Source of the DNA: an archaeon
GTDB taxonomy: Archaea; Asgardarchaeota; Hermodarchaeia; Hermodarchaeales; Hermodarchaeaceae
Reading direction: 5' to 3'
DNA: 14,007 nt
Assembly (NCBI GenBank): GCA_016550415.1
Contig: JABXGU010000780.1
Location: 1-14,007 of the forward strand
Both the position numbers and the translations under genes were made by a program. This document shows positions 1 through 7,713 of this stretch, piece by piece; the first letter of the stretch is position 1; the number at the start of each line of letters is the position of its first letter. The notes below the pieces were generated by a model. That model did no database searches. It worked only from the letters and a program-made list of their open reading frames with translations, and was not told where the DNA came from.

Positions 1-2
1 AA

Positions 3-695
3 CTTCTAGGCGGTTCACTACTTCGTGGTAAAGTGTATCTTCTTGAGGCAGATAATGGCACCAGACCAACCGGCCTTATCTATCCATTTGTAAAAAATGG
101 ACTAAATCAAGGCGAAATGATTGTCTTTGCCTGCAATGAATGCCCTGCAGAAGAAGTTATGGAACATCTCCGAGAATATACAATTGATGTTGATGCAGCG
201 ATTAAAGCGAAGCAACTGGTCATCCTGGACCTTTGGACAGAGAGTGAAGAATCTGTAGAAGGTGTCATTTATGCAGGAAATCCAGGTGACCCACATAAGG
301 TCATGTATGCATATCAACGTGCTTACGAAGAGGTGACAAAAAAAGAGAAGAGAGTCCATGTCCGTGTCATCATGGACTCATTGTCAGGTGCAGTGATGAA
401 TTTTGGCTTTGAGAGAGCCTATCGTTTGGCTTCGCGTGCTTGCCGATTAATGAAATTGGGAAAAGCCGTGGGATTATCCGTTATTGTGCCCCGAATGCAT
501 CAAAATTTTGTTGCAGAGAGCTTTGAACATCTCTATGACGGAGTAATCCGTCTAACCCTGCACGAAGAACCAGAATTAATACAACGCCATATACGGATCA
601 TTAAATCCCCGGTTGCGGAGTTTGATAGTCGACTTATTCCCTACGAAATGACCGCAACAGGATTCAAAATAAATTTAGAAAAGGGTAAACAATGA
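3..695 (+). CDS. RAD55/KaiC-like RecA-fold protein with degenerate Walker A, 5'-truncated
   Basis: The frame is open to the left edge. A GTG at 33 could be called as a start, but the codons before it encode LLGGSLLRGK, the strand-and-loop region that precedes the P-loop in RAD55/KaiC-like ATPases, so the gene begins upstream of the window. The P-loop position reads EADNGTRPTG where the family has a GxxGxGKT-type loop; the lysine is replaced by proline (codon 66-68). A Walker B-like strand follows (VRVIMDSLS, about 357-383), then the family's helical region and a C-terminal beta section (HLYDGVIRL, then RHIRIIKSP). These archaeal proteins are usually soluble ATPases linked to signalling or recombination. 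Here ATP binding is probably weak or lost, so a structural or regulatory role is inferred. Fold assignment is fairly sure; function is unknown. Confidence 0.75.
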   Translation, partial: LLGGSLLRGKVYLLEADNGTRPTGLIYPFVKNGLNQGEMIVFACNECPAEEVMEHLREYTIDVDAAIKAKQLVILDLWTESEESVEGVIYAGNPGDPHKVMYAYQRAYEEVTKKEKRVHVRVIMDSLSGAVMNFGFERAYRLASRACRLMKLGKAVGLSVIVPRMHQNFVAESFEHLYDGVIRLTLHEEPELIQRHIRIIKSPVAEFDSRLIPYEMTATGFKINLEKGKQ

Positions 696-708
696 ACAGA
701 CTATAACA

Positions 709-714
709 TTTTTT
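709..714 (+). terminator. oligo-T run after the RAD55-like gene
   Basis: Six T residues lie 14 bases after the TGA stop, with no convincing hairpin in front. Archaeal RNA polymerase terminates at such T-runs, so this is a plausible weak terminator. A run this short also occurs by chance in AT-rich spacers. Confidence 0.25.
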
Positions 715-766
715 CAGCTTCCTACAATCATACCTTTTTACTAATATTCATACTATGGGTTGTTAA

Positions 767-1432
767 ATGACTTTCAAAGGTCTCGTTGCATTTGATCTTG
801 ATGGAACATTGGTTCATATTTGGAGTGCCTGGAGCTGGATTCATAAGCTTCTCGGAACCTTAGAAGCAGCAAAACCTTATGCTGAACTTTACCATGCTGG
901 AAAAATCGATTATCGCAAGTGGGCAGAACTAGATGTCCGATTATGGCACGGAGTTAATTTTCATCAAATTGAAGAAACCATCAAAAAGGAATTGGTTTTC
1001 GTTCCAGGAGCCCATAAACTCATTGAGACAATTCGAAGCTGGGGGGTCAAGACAGCGATAATCAGCTCTGGACTAGCTTGCTTTGCCGATAGAGCAAAGG
1101 AAATCTTGGGAATTGATGTTAGTAAATCCAACCGATTACTTACAGATACAGAAGGACGCATTTGTGGTGTAGATGTTCAGGTCGCCTACGATAACAAGCA
1201 CCAAGTTCTCATCAATATTTCAAAGGGTATGGGAATCCCTCTCTCCAGATGCGCCGCAATTGGCGACTCAAGAAACGATATCCCAATGTTTCGTGTTGCA
1301 GGAACATCAATAGCGTTCAATGCTAAAGATGAAGGCGTCCTAGCCAGTGTTTCCAAAGCAGTAAACAGTGAAAATGCACTCGACTTACTTCCTCCACTAC
1401 GGGATTTCTTTAGGATAAAATCTAAAAGATAA
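767..1432 (+). CDS. HAD-superfamily phosphatase, phosphoserine phosphatase-like (subfamily IB)
   Basis: A 221-residue protein with all four HAD motifs: motif I DLDGT at 10-14 (nucleophile D10, acid/base D12), motif II serine in IISSG at 98-102, motif III lysine K144, and motif IV GDSRND at 166-171 (Mg2+ ligand D167). A helical cap (about 15-80) lies between motifs I and II, as in the SerB-like group. It should hydrolyse a phosphomonoester in the cytoplasm through an aspartyl-phosphate intermediate. Phosphoserine is the best-known substrate of this subfamily, but the sequence does not settle specificity and no serine-biosynthesis gene is adjacent. The ATG start lies directly before the motif I strand, as usual. 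No clear Shine-Dalgarno sequence is seen. The gene is 71 bases after the RAD55-like gene and probably has its own promoter. Confidence 0.85.
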   Translation: MTFKGLVAFDLDGTLVHIWSAWSWIHKLLGTLEAAKPYAELYHAGKIDYRKWAELDVRLWHGVNFHQIEETIKKELVFVPGAHKLIETIRSWGVKTAIISSGLACFADRAKEILGIDVSKSNRLLTDTEGRICGVDVQVAYDNKHQVLINISKGMGIPLSRCAAIGDSRNDIPMFRVAGTSIAFNAKDEGVLASVSKAVNSENALDLLPPLRDFFRIKSKR

Positions 1433-1436
1433 GCTA

Positions 1437-1443
1437 TTTTTTT
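1437..1443 (+). terminator. T7 run just after the HAD phosphatase gene
   Basis: Seven consecutive T residues begin five bases after the TAA stop. There is no stem-loop. This fits archaeal oligo-T termination, and the following 156-base spacer before the adenine deaminase gene contains no gene that I can see. Confidence 0.35.
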
Positions 1444-1599
1444 GAAGCAAAGTTATCTCCTCCTGCAGACAACAACCCAGTTATTAATGCCCCTAGTAAA
1501 TTCTGGTGCGTAATGCGCTAGACTTTAATGCACAAAATCAACGGTATAAGAAACTCAATTTATCGCGCCAAATAGCTATTCTTTCGCGGTAGTGATTGT

Positions 1600-3354
1600 A
1601 TGAGTTATCAGACTATAATCGATACTAGCATGGGACGCTCAAAGGCAGACTTAGTTATTAGTGACGTCAACATCATCGACGTAAACTCACGGGAAATATT
1701 CGAGGGCGGACTCGCTATCAAAGGGAACACTATAAGCCGCATCGGCGATGTCAAGGATTTAATCGGAACTAGAACTAAAGTCATCAGAGGGCGAGGGAAA
1801 TATCTGGCTCCAGCCTTCATTGAATCGCATATCCATGTAGAGAGCACCATGCTGACACTGACAGAGTTTGCCCGCGGAGTAGTTCCACATGGTACAGGCA
1901 CTGCAATAATTGACCCACACGAAATTGCCAATGTTACAGGTATCAGAGGAATAGAGATTTTCATGAAGGAATTGCGGAACCTTCCTCTTGGCATTTACAT
2001 AGAAGTACCCAGTTGTGTCCCAGCCGCACCACCGGAATTGGAAACCTCTGGCGCTAGTCTTGATGCTTTTACAATAGATCGCCTTCTCCAGAGCCCCATA
2101 GTAATTGGACTTGGAGAAGTAATGAATATACCCGCGGTTCTCAACAACAATGAAGATATTCACTTGAAAATCCAGTTTGCTCGAAGTCAAGGCAAGGTTG
2201 TGGAGGGACACGCCCCTGGATTAACTGGCAAGGAATTGAACGCCTACATTGCCGCAGGCGTTATGTCAGACCATGAGTGTGAAACAGCTGAAGAAGCCTT
2301 CGAACGATTACGTCTTGGAATGACTGTAATGTGCCGTGAAGGTTCTCTAGCAAGAAATATGCTTGATCTACTGCTTCCACTCTACAAAAATGGTCGAGAT
2401 CTTAGACGTTGCACAATTTGTTCAGATGATTTCTCACCAATAGAATTAGCAGATGTAGGTCATCTTGACCGTAGTCTTAGAAGAGCCATCAATGCGGGCA
2501 TCGATCCACTTGTAGCTCTGCAACTAGTTACTGCTAACCCTGCGCAATATTTCAGCCTGTACCGTCTTGGTTCCCTCGCGCCCGGTTACATTGCCAACAT
2601 CGTACTCCTTGAAGACCTGAAGAATATCAATGTTGAACTCGTCATCCATCAGGGCAATATTGTTGCAAAGAATGGTCGATTACTGATAAAACTTCCAAAA
2701 TTCGAGTATCCACCTGATTTGAAATCCACAATTCGCTTCGCAGCAATTCCAACACCCATCAACTATATGATTCGCGCCAATGATGTTGAGCATAAGGTTT
2801 GGGTTATCGTTGCCAACGAAGGGAGCCTTGTTACTGGAAAAGAAGCAGTTGTACTTCAAGCCAAAGATGGGTATATCCAACCTAATCCTGAACAAGATGT
2901 GTTGACCATTGCAGTCACAGAGCGCTATATGAAACGGGGCGGAATTGGAGTAAGCTTTGTCAAGGGTTTTGGATTGAAAACAGGTGCAATCGCTAGCAGC
3001 ATTGCTCATGATAGTCATAATATTATTACAGTTGCCACATCTCCTCAAGATGCCCTCATGGCAATCAGCAGTGTTTCACAAATACAGGGAGGCATCGTTG
3101 CAGTCCGTGACACAAAGGTAATCGCATCCCTGCCTCTCCCCATTGCTGGTCTGTTAACAGATAAGCCTGTTGACAAGGTTGCCAAGGCACTTGTGGAGGT
3201 TCGTTCTGCAGCAAAAGAACTCGGATGTACTCTGGAGCACCCATTCCTAACAATGAGCTTCATGGCACTTCCTGTTATTCCAGCTCTAAAAATCACGGAT
3301 AGGGGCCTTGTTGATGTTTCCCAGATGAAGATCATTCCTCCACTGATTAAGTAG
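1600..3354 (+). CDS. ade: adenine deaminase (adenine aminohydrolase)
   Basis: A 584-residue member of the amidohydrolase superfamily, normal length for the adenine deaminase (COG1001) family. It converts adenine to hypoxanthine and ammonia in purine salvage, in the cytoplasm. The metal-binding HxH with following ES is at H77/H79/E81 (SHIHVES). DPHE is at 105-108, LGEVMN at 171-176 (E173), and the further histidines are H204 (GHAPGLTG) and H225 (SDHE). The catalytic aspartate region is CSDDFSP at 274-280. The C-terminal domain has the family's closing pattern (PLPIAGLLTD, then HPFLTMSFMALP). All signature residues are intact, so activity is expected. The ATG at 1600 precedes the usual N-terminal strand that leads into a small beta domain. 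No strong ribosome binding site is visible, so it may be leaderless or weakly initiated. The nearest gene on the same strand follows after 84 bases. Confidence 0.95.
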   Translation: MSYQTIIDTSMGRSKADLVISDVNIIDVNSREIFEGGLAIKGNTISRIGDVKDLIGTRTKVIRGRGKYLAPAFIESHIHVESTMLTLTEFARGVVPHGTGTAIIDPHEIANVTGIRGIEIFMKELRNLPLGIYIEVPSCVPAAPPELETSGASLDAFTIDRLLQSPIVIGLGEVMNIPAVLNNNEDIHLKIQFARSQGKVVEGHAPGLTGKELNAYIAAGVMSDHECETAEEAFERLRLGMTVMCREGSLARNMLDLLLPLYKNGRDLRRCTICSDDFSPIELADVGHLDRSLRRAINAGIDPLVALQLVTANPAQYFSLYRLGSLAPGYIANIVLLEDLKNINVELVIHQGNIVAKNGRLLIKLPKFEYPPDLKSTIRFAAIPTPINYMIRANDVEHKVWVIVANEGSLVTGKEAVVLQAKDGYIQPNPEQDVLTIAVTERYMKRGGIGVSFVKGFGLKTGAIASSIAHDSHNIITVATSPQDALMAISSVSQIQGGIVAVRDTKVIASLPLPIAGLLTDKPVDKVAKALVEVRSAAKELGCTLEHPFLTMSFMALPVIPALKITDRGLVDVSQMKIIPPLIK

Positions 3355-3423
3355 TTGTAATAGGTGCACGAAAAAATAATTCCAAAGCCTTTTAGGTGCC
3401 AAATCACTGAGACCAATTAGAAT

Positions 3424-3428
3424 GGAGG
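3424..3428 (+). promoter_or_regulatory. strong Shine-Dalgarno site GGAGG
   Basis: GGAGG sits 10 bases before the ATG at 3439 and supports that start for the membrane protein. It is one of the clearest ribosome binding sites in the window. Confidence 0.6.
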
Positions 3429-3438
3429 AAGTCATAGT

Positions 3439-4095
3439 ATGTCTTGGACCCTAATTCTAGCCAATCTTGCGCCAGTTTTTCTAGGTCTTGGAGGAGTTGC
3501 CGCTTTTTCGTGGTTTGTTGATGTACTCATGGGTGAAGTCTATCGACCCTCAAAAGGCGAAGAAGAAAAAACAAATGACAAGGAGGAAAAGACTGATGCC
3601 GTTGGTTGGAGGCGTGGTGTTGTCAGATTAGTCGGATTATTGGGGATTCCCTTTGGAGTTTTATGCTTTATTTCTCTTATTTCTATTCTCCTCAACCCTG
3701 GTCACCCATATGGTGATTTGTTGACAATGGGTTTACTCGCCTGGACTGGTATTGCACTCTTTCTTACACCAATAAGCAAATTACCTTGGGCAGCGTTGAT
3801 GGGACTAGCTGCAGGAATTATTGCTGTAATCGCTGTTATTATAATAGCTCCTCTGATCCCTGAATTTATCCTAGAACAAATCGCGTTAAAATGGATTCTA
3901 ATAGGCGTCTTCGTCATTGTAGGAGTACTTGTATTTGGGCTCTTCAAATGGGCAGAGAGTCTCCTCGAATTAATATGCACCATCCTTGGTTCTAGACCTC
4001 TCCTCCTTGTTCTATCCTTTGCCTGCGTCATACAAGCTATTGCTCTTGTTCTCTTCGTAGGGAATGGCGGAATACTCTGGCTTTTCATCCATTAG
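3439..4095 (+). CDS. six-helix membrane protein of unknown function
   Basis: A 218-residue hydrophobic protein that I do not recognise. Likely membrane segments are about residues 4-30, 61-85, 92-112, 116-140, 149-169 and 187-215. Between the first and second helices is a highly charged loop (about 36-60) rich in Glu, Lys and Asp, ending in WRRG. The positive residues at its end suggest that this loop is cytosolic. There is no catalytic motif, metal-binding cluster or transporter signature. The ATG start is backed by a GGAGG site. It follows adenine deaminase by 84 bases on the same strand and could be co-transcribed with it. Its stop lies 10 bases from the stop of the convergent transporter gene. 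It could be a small channel, a transport partner or a structural membrane protein; nothing seen favours one of these. Confidence 0.75.
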   Translation: MSWTLILANLAPVFLGLGGVAAFSWFVDVLMGEVYRPSKGEEEKTNDKEEKTDAVGWRRGVVRLVGLLGIPFGVLCFISLISILLNPGHPYGDLLTMGLLAWTGIALFLTPISKLPWAALMGLAAGIIAVIAVIIIAPLIPEFILEQIALKWILIGVFVIVGVLVFGLFKWAESLLELICTILGSRPLLLVLSFACVIQAIALVLFVGNGGILWLFIH

Positions 4096-4105
4096 TATTA
4101 GTCAT

Positions 4106-5482
4106 TTAGATTGGGGGCGCAGGAATCGGCAGGAACATTAAGCGTATCAGCATATAGCCTGTACTAATTAACAAGTAGGTAAAGAACAGGATAATACCAG
4201 CTTTGAGGAATTCGGAGTAGGAGATTGGACGGTTTTCCTTTTCTGCAACACTCATTGTCAATACATTGGCAGCACTAGCTATTGGTGTCAGGGCACCGCC
4301 AAGTACAGCGCTAACAGTCAAAGAAGCCCAAAGCGTGCCTATGGCACCCTCCATACCTGCAGTCCCACCAACTATGTTAACAACAGGGATAAGGGTGGCA
4401 GTAACTGGGATATTATCTATTGCGCCACTTGTCATACCAGTTATCCAAATCATAGAAATCGTAGCGACTAGTGGATTGCCTTGTGAAATATTTGAAAGAC
4501 CCTCTCCAATTTGGTGAAGAACACCAAACTCTTCCATCAATCCAACCATTAGAAAGAGTCCAATGAAGAAAAAGAGTGCAGCCCAATCAACCTCCCTAAA
4601 GAGACGTTCAGGATGAACACCACTGAACATAATGAAGAGTAGGGCACCTACTAAGGCAACCAGCCACGATAGACCAGCTGAGCCTAAAATAATAAAGCCA
4701 ATGATTACCCCATCCAAGAGAAATGGTGTTCGATACAAAACACCACGATCCTCACCCATGTTCCATTCATCGAGTAACATGAGTCGTTCGATACGCTCAG
4801 GTCGTGGCATTTTGAGGCCCCTTCGGAATAGGCGAATAGATATGAATAATGTGACAACAAAGAGGATAAGTGCGAGTGGGAGAAGATTGATGACAAACCA
4901 GAGGAAGTCGTAGAGGGTAGCTCCAGCCACAAGCATACATGGTATGCTGGAAATCATTGTAGTGATGCCTCCAACATTGCAGACCATTGCCTCTGATATT
5001 AAGAAGGGTCCTGGATTGGTTTCGAGCGCATCACAAGCAAGAATGGTCAGTGGCGCAATTATGAGGACAGTTGTTGCTAGGACTGATGACATAAGAAAGC
5101 TTAGAAGACAAAAAATGACTAGAAGTCTGCGGGGACTACCCCTACTGAATTTTAGTGATTTTACAGCGATAAATTGGAACAATCCTGAATCCTTTGACAC
5201 TTCTGTGATAACCATTAATGCAAGGATGACAATGAGGGTATCCAGAGATACATATTTCCAAAAGAGGTAGGAGAATACAGCTGAACCAAAGACAGAAGGC
5301 AAAGCAAGATAATTGGTTGCAAGCTCTGGATTATACGAAGGAGGATTCGCTATTATCCAATCACGCCAAGGGGACCATATTTGCCAGAGAAAGATAAGAC
5401 CAACGGAAGCACCTAGAAGAGCCGCCACGGTGTGATCGGTCATATCCAGGGTTATCATAAGGATAACTGCAATGAATAACAA
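4106..5482 (-). CDS. ArsB/NhaD/CitM-superfamily ion transporter (permease)
   Basis: A 458-residue polytopic membrane protein of the ion transporter superfamily that includes ArsB, NhaD, YbiR and the OCA2 P-protein. Family signatures in the second half are clear: EVDWAALFFFIGLF at 297-310, AIDNIPVTATLIP at 354-366 and ALTPIASAANVLT at 397-409. The first half keeps DTLIVILALMVITEVSKDSG (81-100). However, the loop usually written SNIGGTATLIGDPPN reads CNVGGITTMISSIPC (168-182), which may change substrate choice. The substrate could be arsenite, Na+/H+ or an organic anion; no ArsR, ArsA or ArsC neighbour supports arsenite. The only canonical in-frame start is TTG at 5482, which leaves only about 12 residues of the first helix. 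The open frame continues to 5515 and encodes more hydrophobic residues (IIWPAVFIV), so the true N-terminus is uncertain. Confidence 0.85.
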   Translation of the reverse strand: MLFIAVILMITLDMTDHTVAALLGASVGLIFLWQIWSPWRDWIIANPPSYNPELATNYLALPSVFGSAVFSYLFWKYVSLDTLIVILALMVITEVSKDSGLFQFIAVKSLKFSRGSPRRLLVIFCLLSFLMSSVLATTVLIIAPLTILACDALETNPGPFLISEAMVCNVGGITTMISSIPCMLVAGATLYDFLWFVINLLPLALILFVVTLFISIRLFRRGLKMPRPERIERLMLLDEWNMGEDRGVLYRTPFLLDGVIIGFIILGSAGLSWLVALVGALLFIMFSGVHPERLFREVDWAALFFFIGLFLMVGLMEEFGVLHQIGEGLSNISQGNPLVATISMIWITGMTSGAIDNIPVTATLIPVVNIVGGTAGMEGAIGTLWASLTVSAVLGGALTPIASAANVLTMSVAEKENRPISYSEFLKAGIILFFTYLLISTGYMLIRLMFLPIPAPPI

Positions 5483-5500
5483 GACAATGAAGACAGCAGG

Positions 5501-5510
5501 CCATATAATT
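5501..5510 (-). promoter_or_regulatory. possible TATA box before the transporter gene
   Basis: On the minus strand the sequence AATTATATGG is centred about 25-26 bases before the TTG at 5482. In archaea this spacing would place the transcription start at or near that codon, giving a leaderless mRNA. Against this, the same bases read in frame continue the first transmembrane helix of the transporter, so the match could be accidental. Confidence 0.3.
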
Positions 5511-5534
5511 TGGCATCACCTAACAATCTAGTGA

Positions 5535-5553
5535 GCTTCAATCGCCTTGAAGC
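5535..5553. repeat. perfect 7-bp inverted repeat with 5-base loop
   Basis: GCTTCAA and TTGAAGC are separated by TCGCC, in the 134-base spacer between the UroD-like gene and the transporter gene, which are both on the minus strand. It lies about 50 bases upstream of the annotated transporter start. It could be a regulator-binding operator for the transporter or an RNA hairpin at the end of the upstream transcript. No T-run follows on the minus strand, so an intrinsic terminator is less likely. Confidence 0.4.
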
Positions 5554-5616
5554 GAAGTGAAGTGATGTCCAAACACTACTGTTAATTCTTCAAATAAGCT
5601 TTTGCTGTAATTCCAA

Positions 5617-6732
5617 TTACATCTTCTTATAGTAAAATTGGCTTGCGGCCTGAATGGCTGCTTGTAAATACTCTAGATGAGTAGAGTCCACCACAGTGTG
5701 AGATAGGCTGAAGATATATCCACTATTTACTCCAAGGATGCCAAGTTGTCTTTTCAAAAAATGGATTGCCTTTTGTATAGAAAGTGTTTGTAATTGGTGA
5801 AGATCTATTCCCCCGTGGAATGTAAGGTTTTCACCAAATTGCTCTTTTAGATTTGTAGCAGACATTTCTTTAGCGGTTGGTTGTATTGGGCTTAACACAT
5901 CTATATCGGCCTTAATCAGACTGGGAATGAGTGGCTTAATAGCGCCACAGGAGTGGAGGAGTACTGAGACTTTGGCAATTCGTTTAATTGCCTTCACTAA
6001 TTGAGCTAATCGAGGATGAATTAACTGTTGAAACAACTGAGGTGACATGAATGGTCCACTCTCCATTCCATAGTCATCACCAACTATGACAATTTGTGTG
6101 TAGTCGCCTATTATTGAGAGAAAGTTTTCCCAAAAGCTGATGTTCAGATCGAGTGCCTTATCCATTAGGTATGCAGCTAATTCTGGATTTCTAAGGATTG
6201 CGGAGAGGAATCGGGGCCATCCCATGAGCATACAGCCCATTTCAAAGATGCCAGAACATGATGGGTCAGCGATGACCGCATAACCTGCTTGTGAATGCGA
6301 TTTAGCTATGGGAGCTGCTGGTGTAAACCATGACTCTCTAAACTTTGGCCATGTAAACCTGTCGATATCCCTGTGCGTCTTGGCTGCTTCGAGTGGGGGT
6401 GACTCGATTGAAAATATAGTTCCTCTTTGTTGATACCTTAATCCTAGCCAATCAATATAGATACTTGACTGTTCTGATTGCATTATCTTCGGAGAGGCAG
6501 CGTGAACGTGACGAGTATCTACATTGAAATTTCGTAGTAGTGACTGCGGCAAATCAACAAGTTGTTGTACAGGGTTCCAAATGAAGATTTTTTGTCTTGG
6601 AAGCTGCAGGTGCTGGAGTAGATTCTCACAAACCTCTTTTGAGATACTGTTGGCGGGTCCACCCAAATCAATGGGTATCCTGTCAGGAATATGATGCTTT
6701 AACGTTGCTAGAACCCGTTCCCTCGGCTCCAT
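5617..6732 (-). CDS. uroporphyrinogen decarboxylase-fold protein, corrinoid methyltransferase-like
   Basis: A 371-residue member of the URO-D/MtaA/CmuA-like superfamily. The N-terminus MEPRERVLATLKHHIPDRIP has the family's typical opening. VGDDYGMESGPFMSPQLF (217-234) and LLHSCGAIKPLIP (258-270) are core signatures. H260 and C262 match the HxC zinc pair of the methyl-cobamide:coenzyme M methyltransferases, but the region where their third ligand cysteine sits reads SLSHTVVDS (342-350), with no cysteine. It is therefore unlikely to be a canonical MtaA/MtbA. No corrinoid-binding protein or methyltransferase partner is adjacent, and heme synthesis is not suggested by context. I chose the ATG at 6732 because GGAG lies 9 bases upstream. 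A TTG at 6771 would add 13 residues with no family counterpart. It is probably transcribed with the hydrolase gene 56 bases upstream. Confidence 0.8.
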   Translation of the reverse strand: MEPRERVLATLKHHIPDRIPIDLGGPANSISKEVCENLLQHLQLPRQKIFIWNPVQQLVDLPQSLLRNFNVDTRHVHAASPKIMQSEQSSIYIDWLGLRYQQRGTIFSIESPPLEAAKTHRDIDRFTWPKFRESWFTPAAPIAKSHSQAGYAVIADPSCSGIFEMGCMLMGWPRFLSAILRNPELAAYLMDKALDLNISFWENFLSIIGDYTQIVIVGDDYGMESGPFMSPQLFQQLIHPRLAQLVKAIKRIAKVSVLLHSCGAIKPLIPSLIKADIDVLSPIQPTAKEMSATNLKEQFGENLTFHGGIDLHQLQTLSIQKAIHFLKRQLGILGVNSGYIFSLSHTVVDSTHLEYLQAAIQAASQFYYKKM

Positions 6733-6788
6733 TTCCAACAACTCCACGGTAAGACAAAAGGGAATACACAAGGTTATTGATTATTCTA

Positions 6789-7595
6789 TTATAACAATGA
6801 TTGACAAAACTTTACTATTGCTTTGGTTAGAGCTTCTGGCTGTTCAAGCTGGATTGAATGACCTGTTTGACCAATCACTTCTAGTACAGCATTTGGGATA
6901 TGAGCGACAAAATAGTCGCCTATGTGAGTTGGAAAGATGCTATCATTTGCTCCTTGAATAATGAGAGTGGGCATCTTTATCTCATCAAGCCGGGATTCAA
7001 CATTAAACCGTAAAGCTGCACTAGCTACATAGCCATGGCTAATCTGATTTTTGACTACCTGTTTTTCATTAGCCCATAGTAGTTTCATTGTTTCTGGATT
7101 ACTTCGTATCTTTTGAGGATTGTAGAATAGGACATCTATTTGTTTGTCGACCTTCTCCTTCAGGGGTAATCCAAATCCAGCCTGGCTCTCTACAAGCCAA
7201 GCTTCAACAGTTTCCACACCCACTTTTGGACCAGTGCAAATGAGCACAAGTGCCTTGAGTCGTTCTGGGGTGTCAAGAGCCATCTGTTGAGCGACAAAAC
7301 CGCCAAGACTGTGCCCAGCTACAATGCACTTTTCGATTTTCAATTCGTCCAAAATACCTACAAGATCTTGAGATAACATATCGATGGTATAGTGGATATT
7401 TGGTTTATCGGATCTCCCATGCCCACGCATCTCTGGAAGAATTAAGCGAAATTTCTTCCGTAGAAGGGGACGTAGGTACTGCCACATTGGGAGGAAGCTT
7501 GAGAAACCATGGATGAGTAATAGATTTTCTCCATGTCCATCGATTTCATAATATATCTTGTATTCTCCCACTTTGACGTACGGCACAGAATCCAC
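6789..7595 (-). CDS. alpha/beta hydrolase
   Basis: A serine hydrolase of about 268 residues with the alpha/beta fold. Counting from the TTG at 7598, the oxyanion-hole motif HGFSS is at 30-34, followed by MRGHGRSDKP at 57-66. The nucleophile elbow AGHSLGG is at 94-100 (S97), the acid is D219 in GANDSIFP, and the histidine is H247 in GHSIQLEQPE. The triad is complete, so it should hydrolyse an ester, amide, epoxide or C-C bond of a small molecule in the cytoplasm; the substrate cannot be read from sequence. There is no signal peptide. I prefer the GTG at 7595 because the AGGGGA site (7602-7607) is 6 bases from it but only 3 from the TTG at 7598. The UroD-like gene follows after 56 bases on the same strand. 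Confidence 0.9.
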   Translation of the reverse strand: MDSVPYVKVGEYKIYYEIDGHGENLLLIHGFSSFLPMWQYLRPLLRKKFRLILPEMRGHGRSDKPNIHYTIDMLSQDLVGILDELKIEKCIVAGHSLGGFVAQQMALDTPERLKALVLICTGPKVGVETVEAWLVESQAGFGLPLKEKVDKQIDVLFYNPQKIRSNPETMKLLWANEKQVVKNQISHGYVASAALRFNVESRLDEIKMPTLIIQGANDSIFPTHIGDYFVAHIPNAVLEVIGQTGHSIQLEQPEALTKAIVKFCQSLL

Positions 7596-7601
7596 CAAAT
7601 A

Positions 7602-7607
7602 TCCCCT
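7602..7607 (-). promoter_or_regulatory. Shine-Dalgarno site AGGGGA for the hydrolase gene
   Basis: AGGGGA on the minus strand lies 6 bases before the GTG at 7595 and 3 before the TTG at 7598, which favours the GTG as start. The 118 bases from here to 7713 form a divergent intergenic region that must hold promoters for both directions, but I could not assign a convincing TATA box to either. Confidence 0.45.
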
Positions 7608-7713
7608 ATTGAATATTAAGGTCTAATGTGTCTTTCGTTTCATGCCAATTGCTAGCTGTAATTTCAATCGCCAATATGCCATTTGAGTTCTATCAAAACT
7701 AGTAAACCTAATA

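Noticed and set aside
1433..1599. Spacer before adenine deaminase examined as a possible riboswitch or small RNA
   Set aside because: Only a T7 run and a weak GCG/CGC pairing were found; no conserved aptamer or tRNA-like structure was recognised.
1759..2211. 150-residue open frame on the minus strand inside the adenine deaminase gene
   Set aside because: It lies wholly opposite a strongly conserved gene, its product is of odd composition with no motif, and it has no start signal.
2680..3416. Minus-strand open frames opposite the 3' part of the adenine deaminase gene
   Set aside because: They mirror the coding frame, show no recognisable domain and overlap each other.
3702..4088. 128-residue minus-strand frame opposite the membrane-protein gene
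   Set aside because: The plus-strand frame has a strong GGAGG start and a coherent membrane topology; the minus frame has neither.
4266..5270. Plus-strand open frames within the transporter gene
   Set aside because: The minus-strand frame carries clear transporter signatures throughout; these are antisense shadows.
6733..6771. TTG start adding 13 residues to the UroD-like protein
   Set aside because: The family's N-terminus starts at MEPRERV and a GGAG site is correctly placed for that ATG; the extra residues have no family counterpart.
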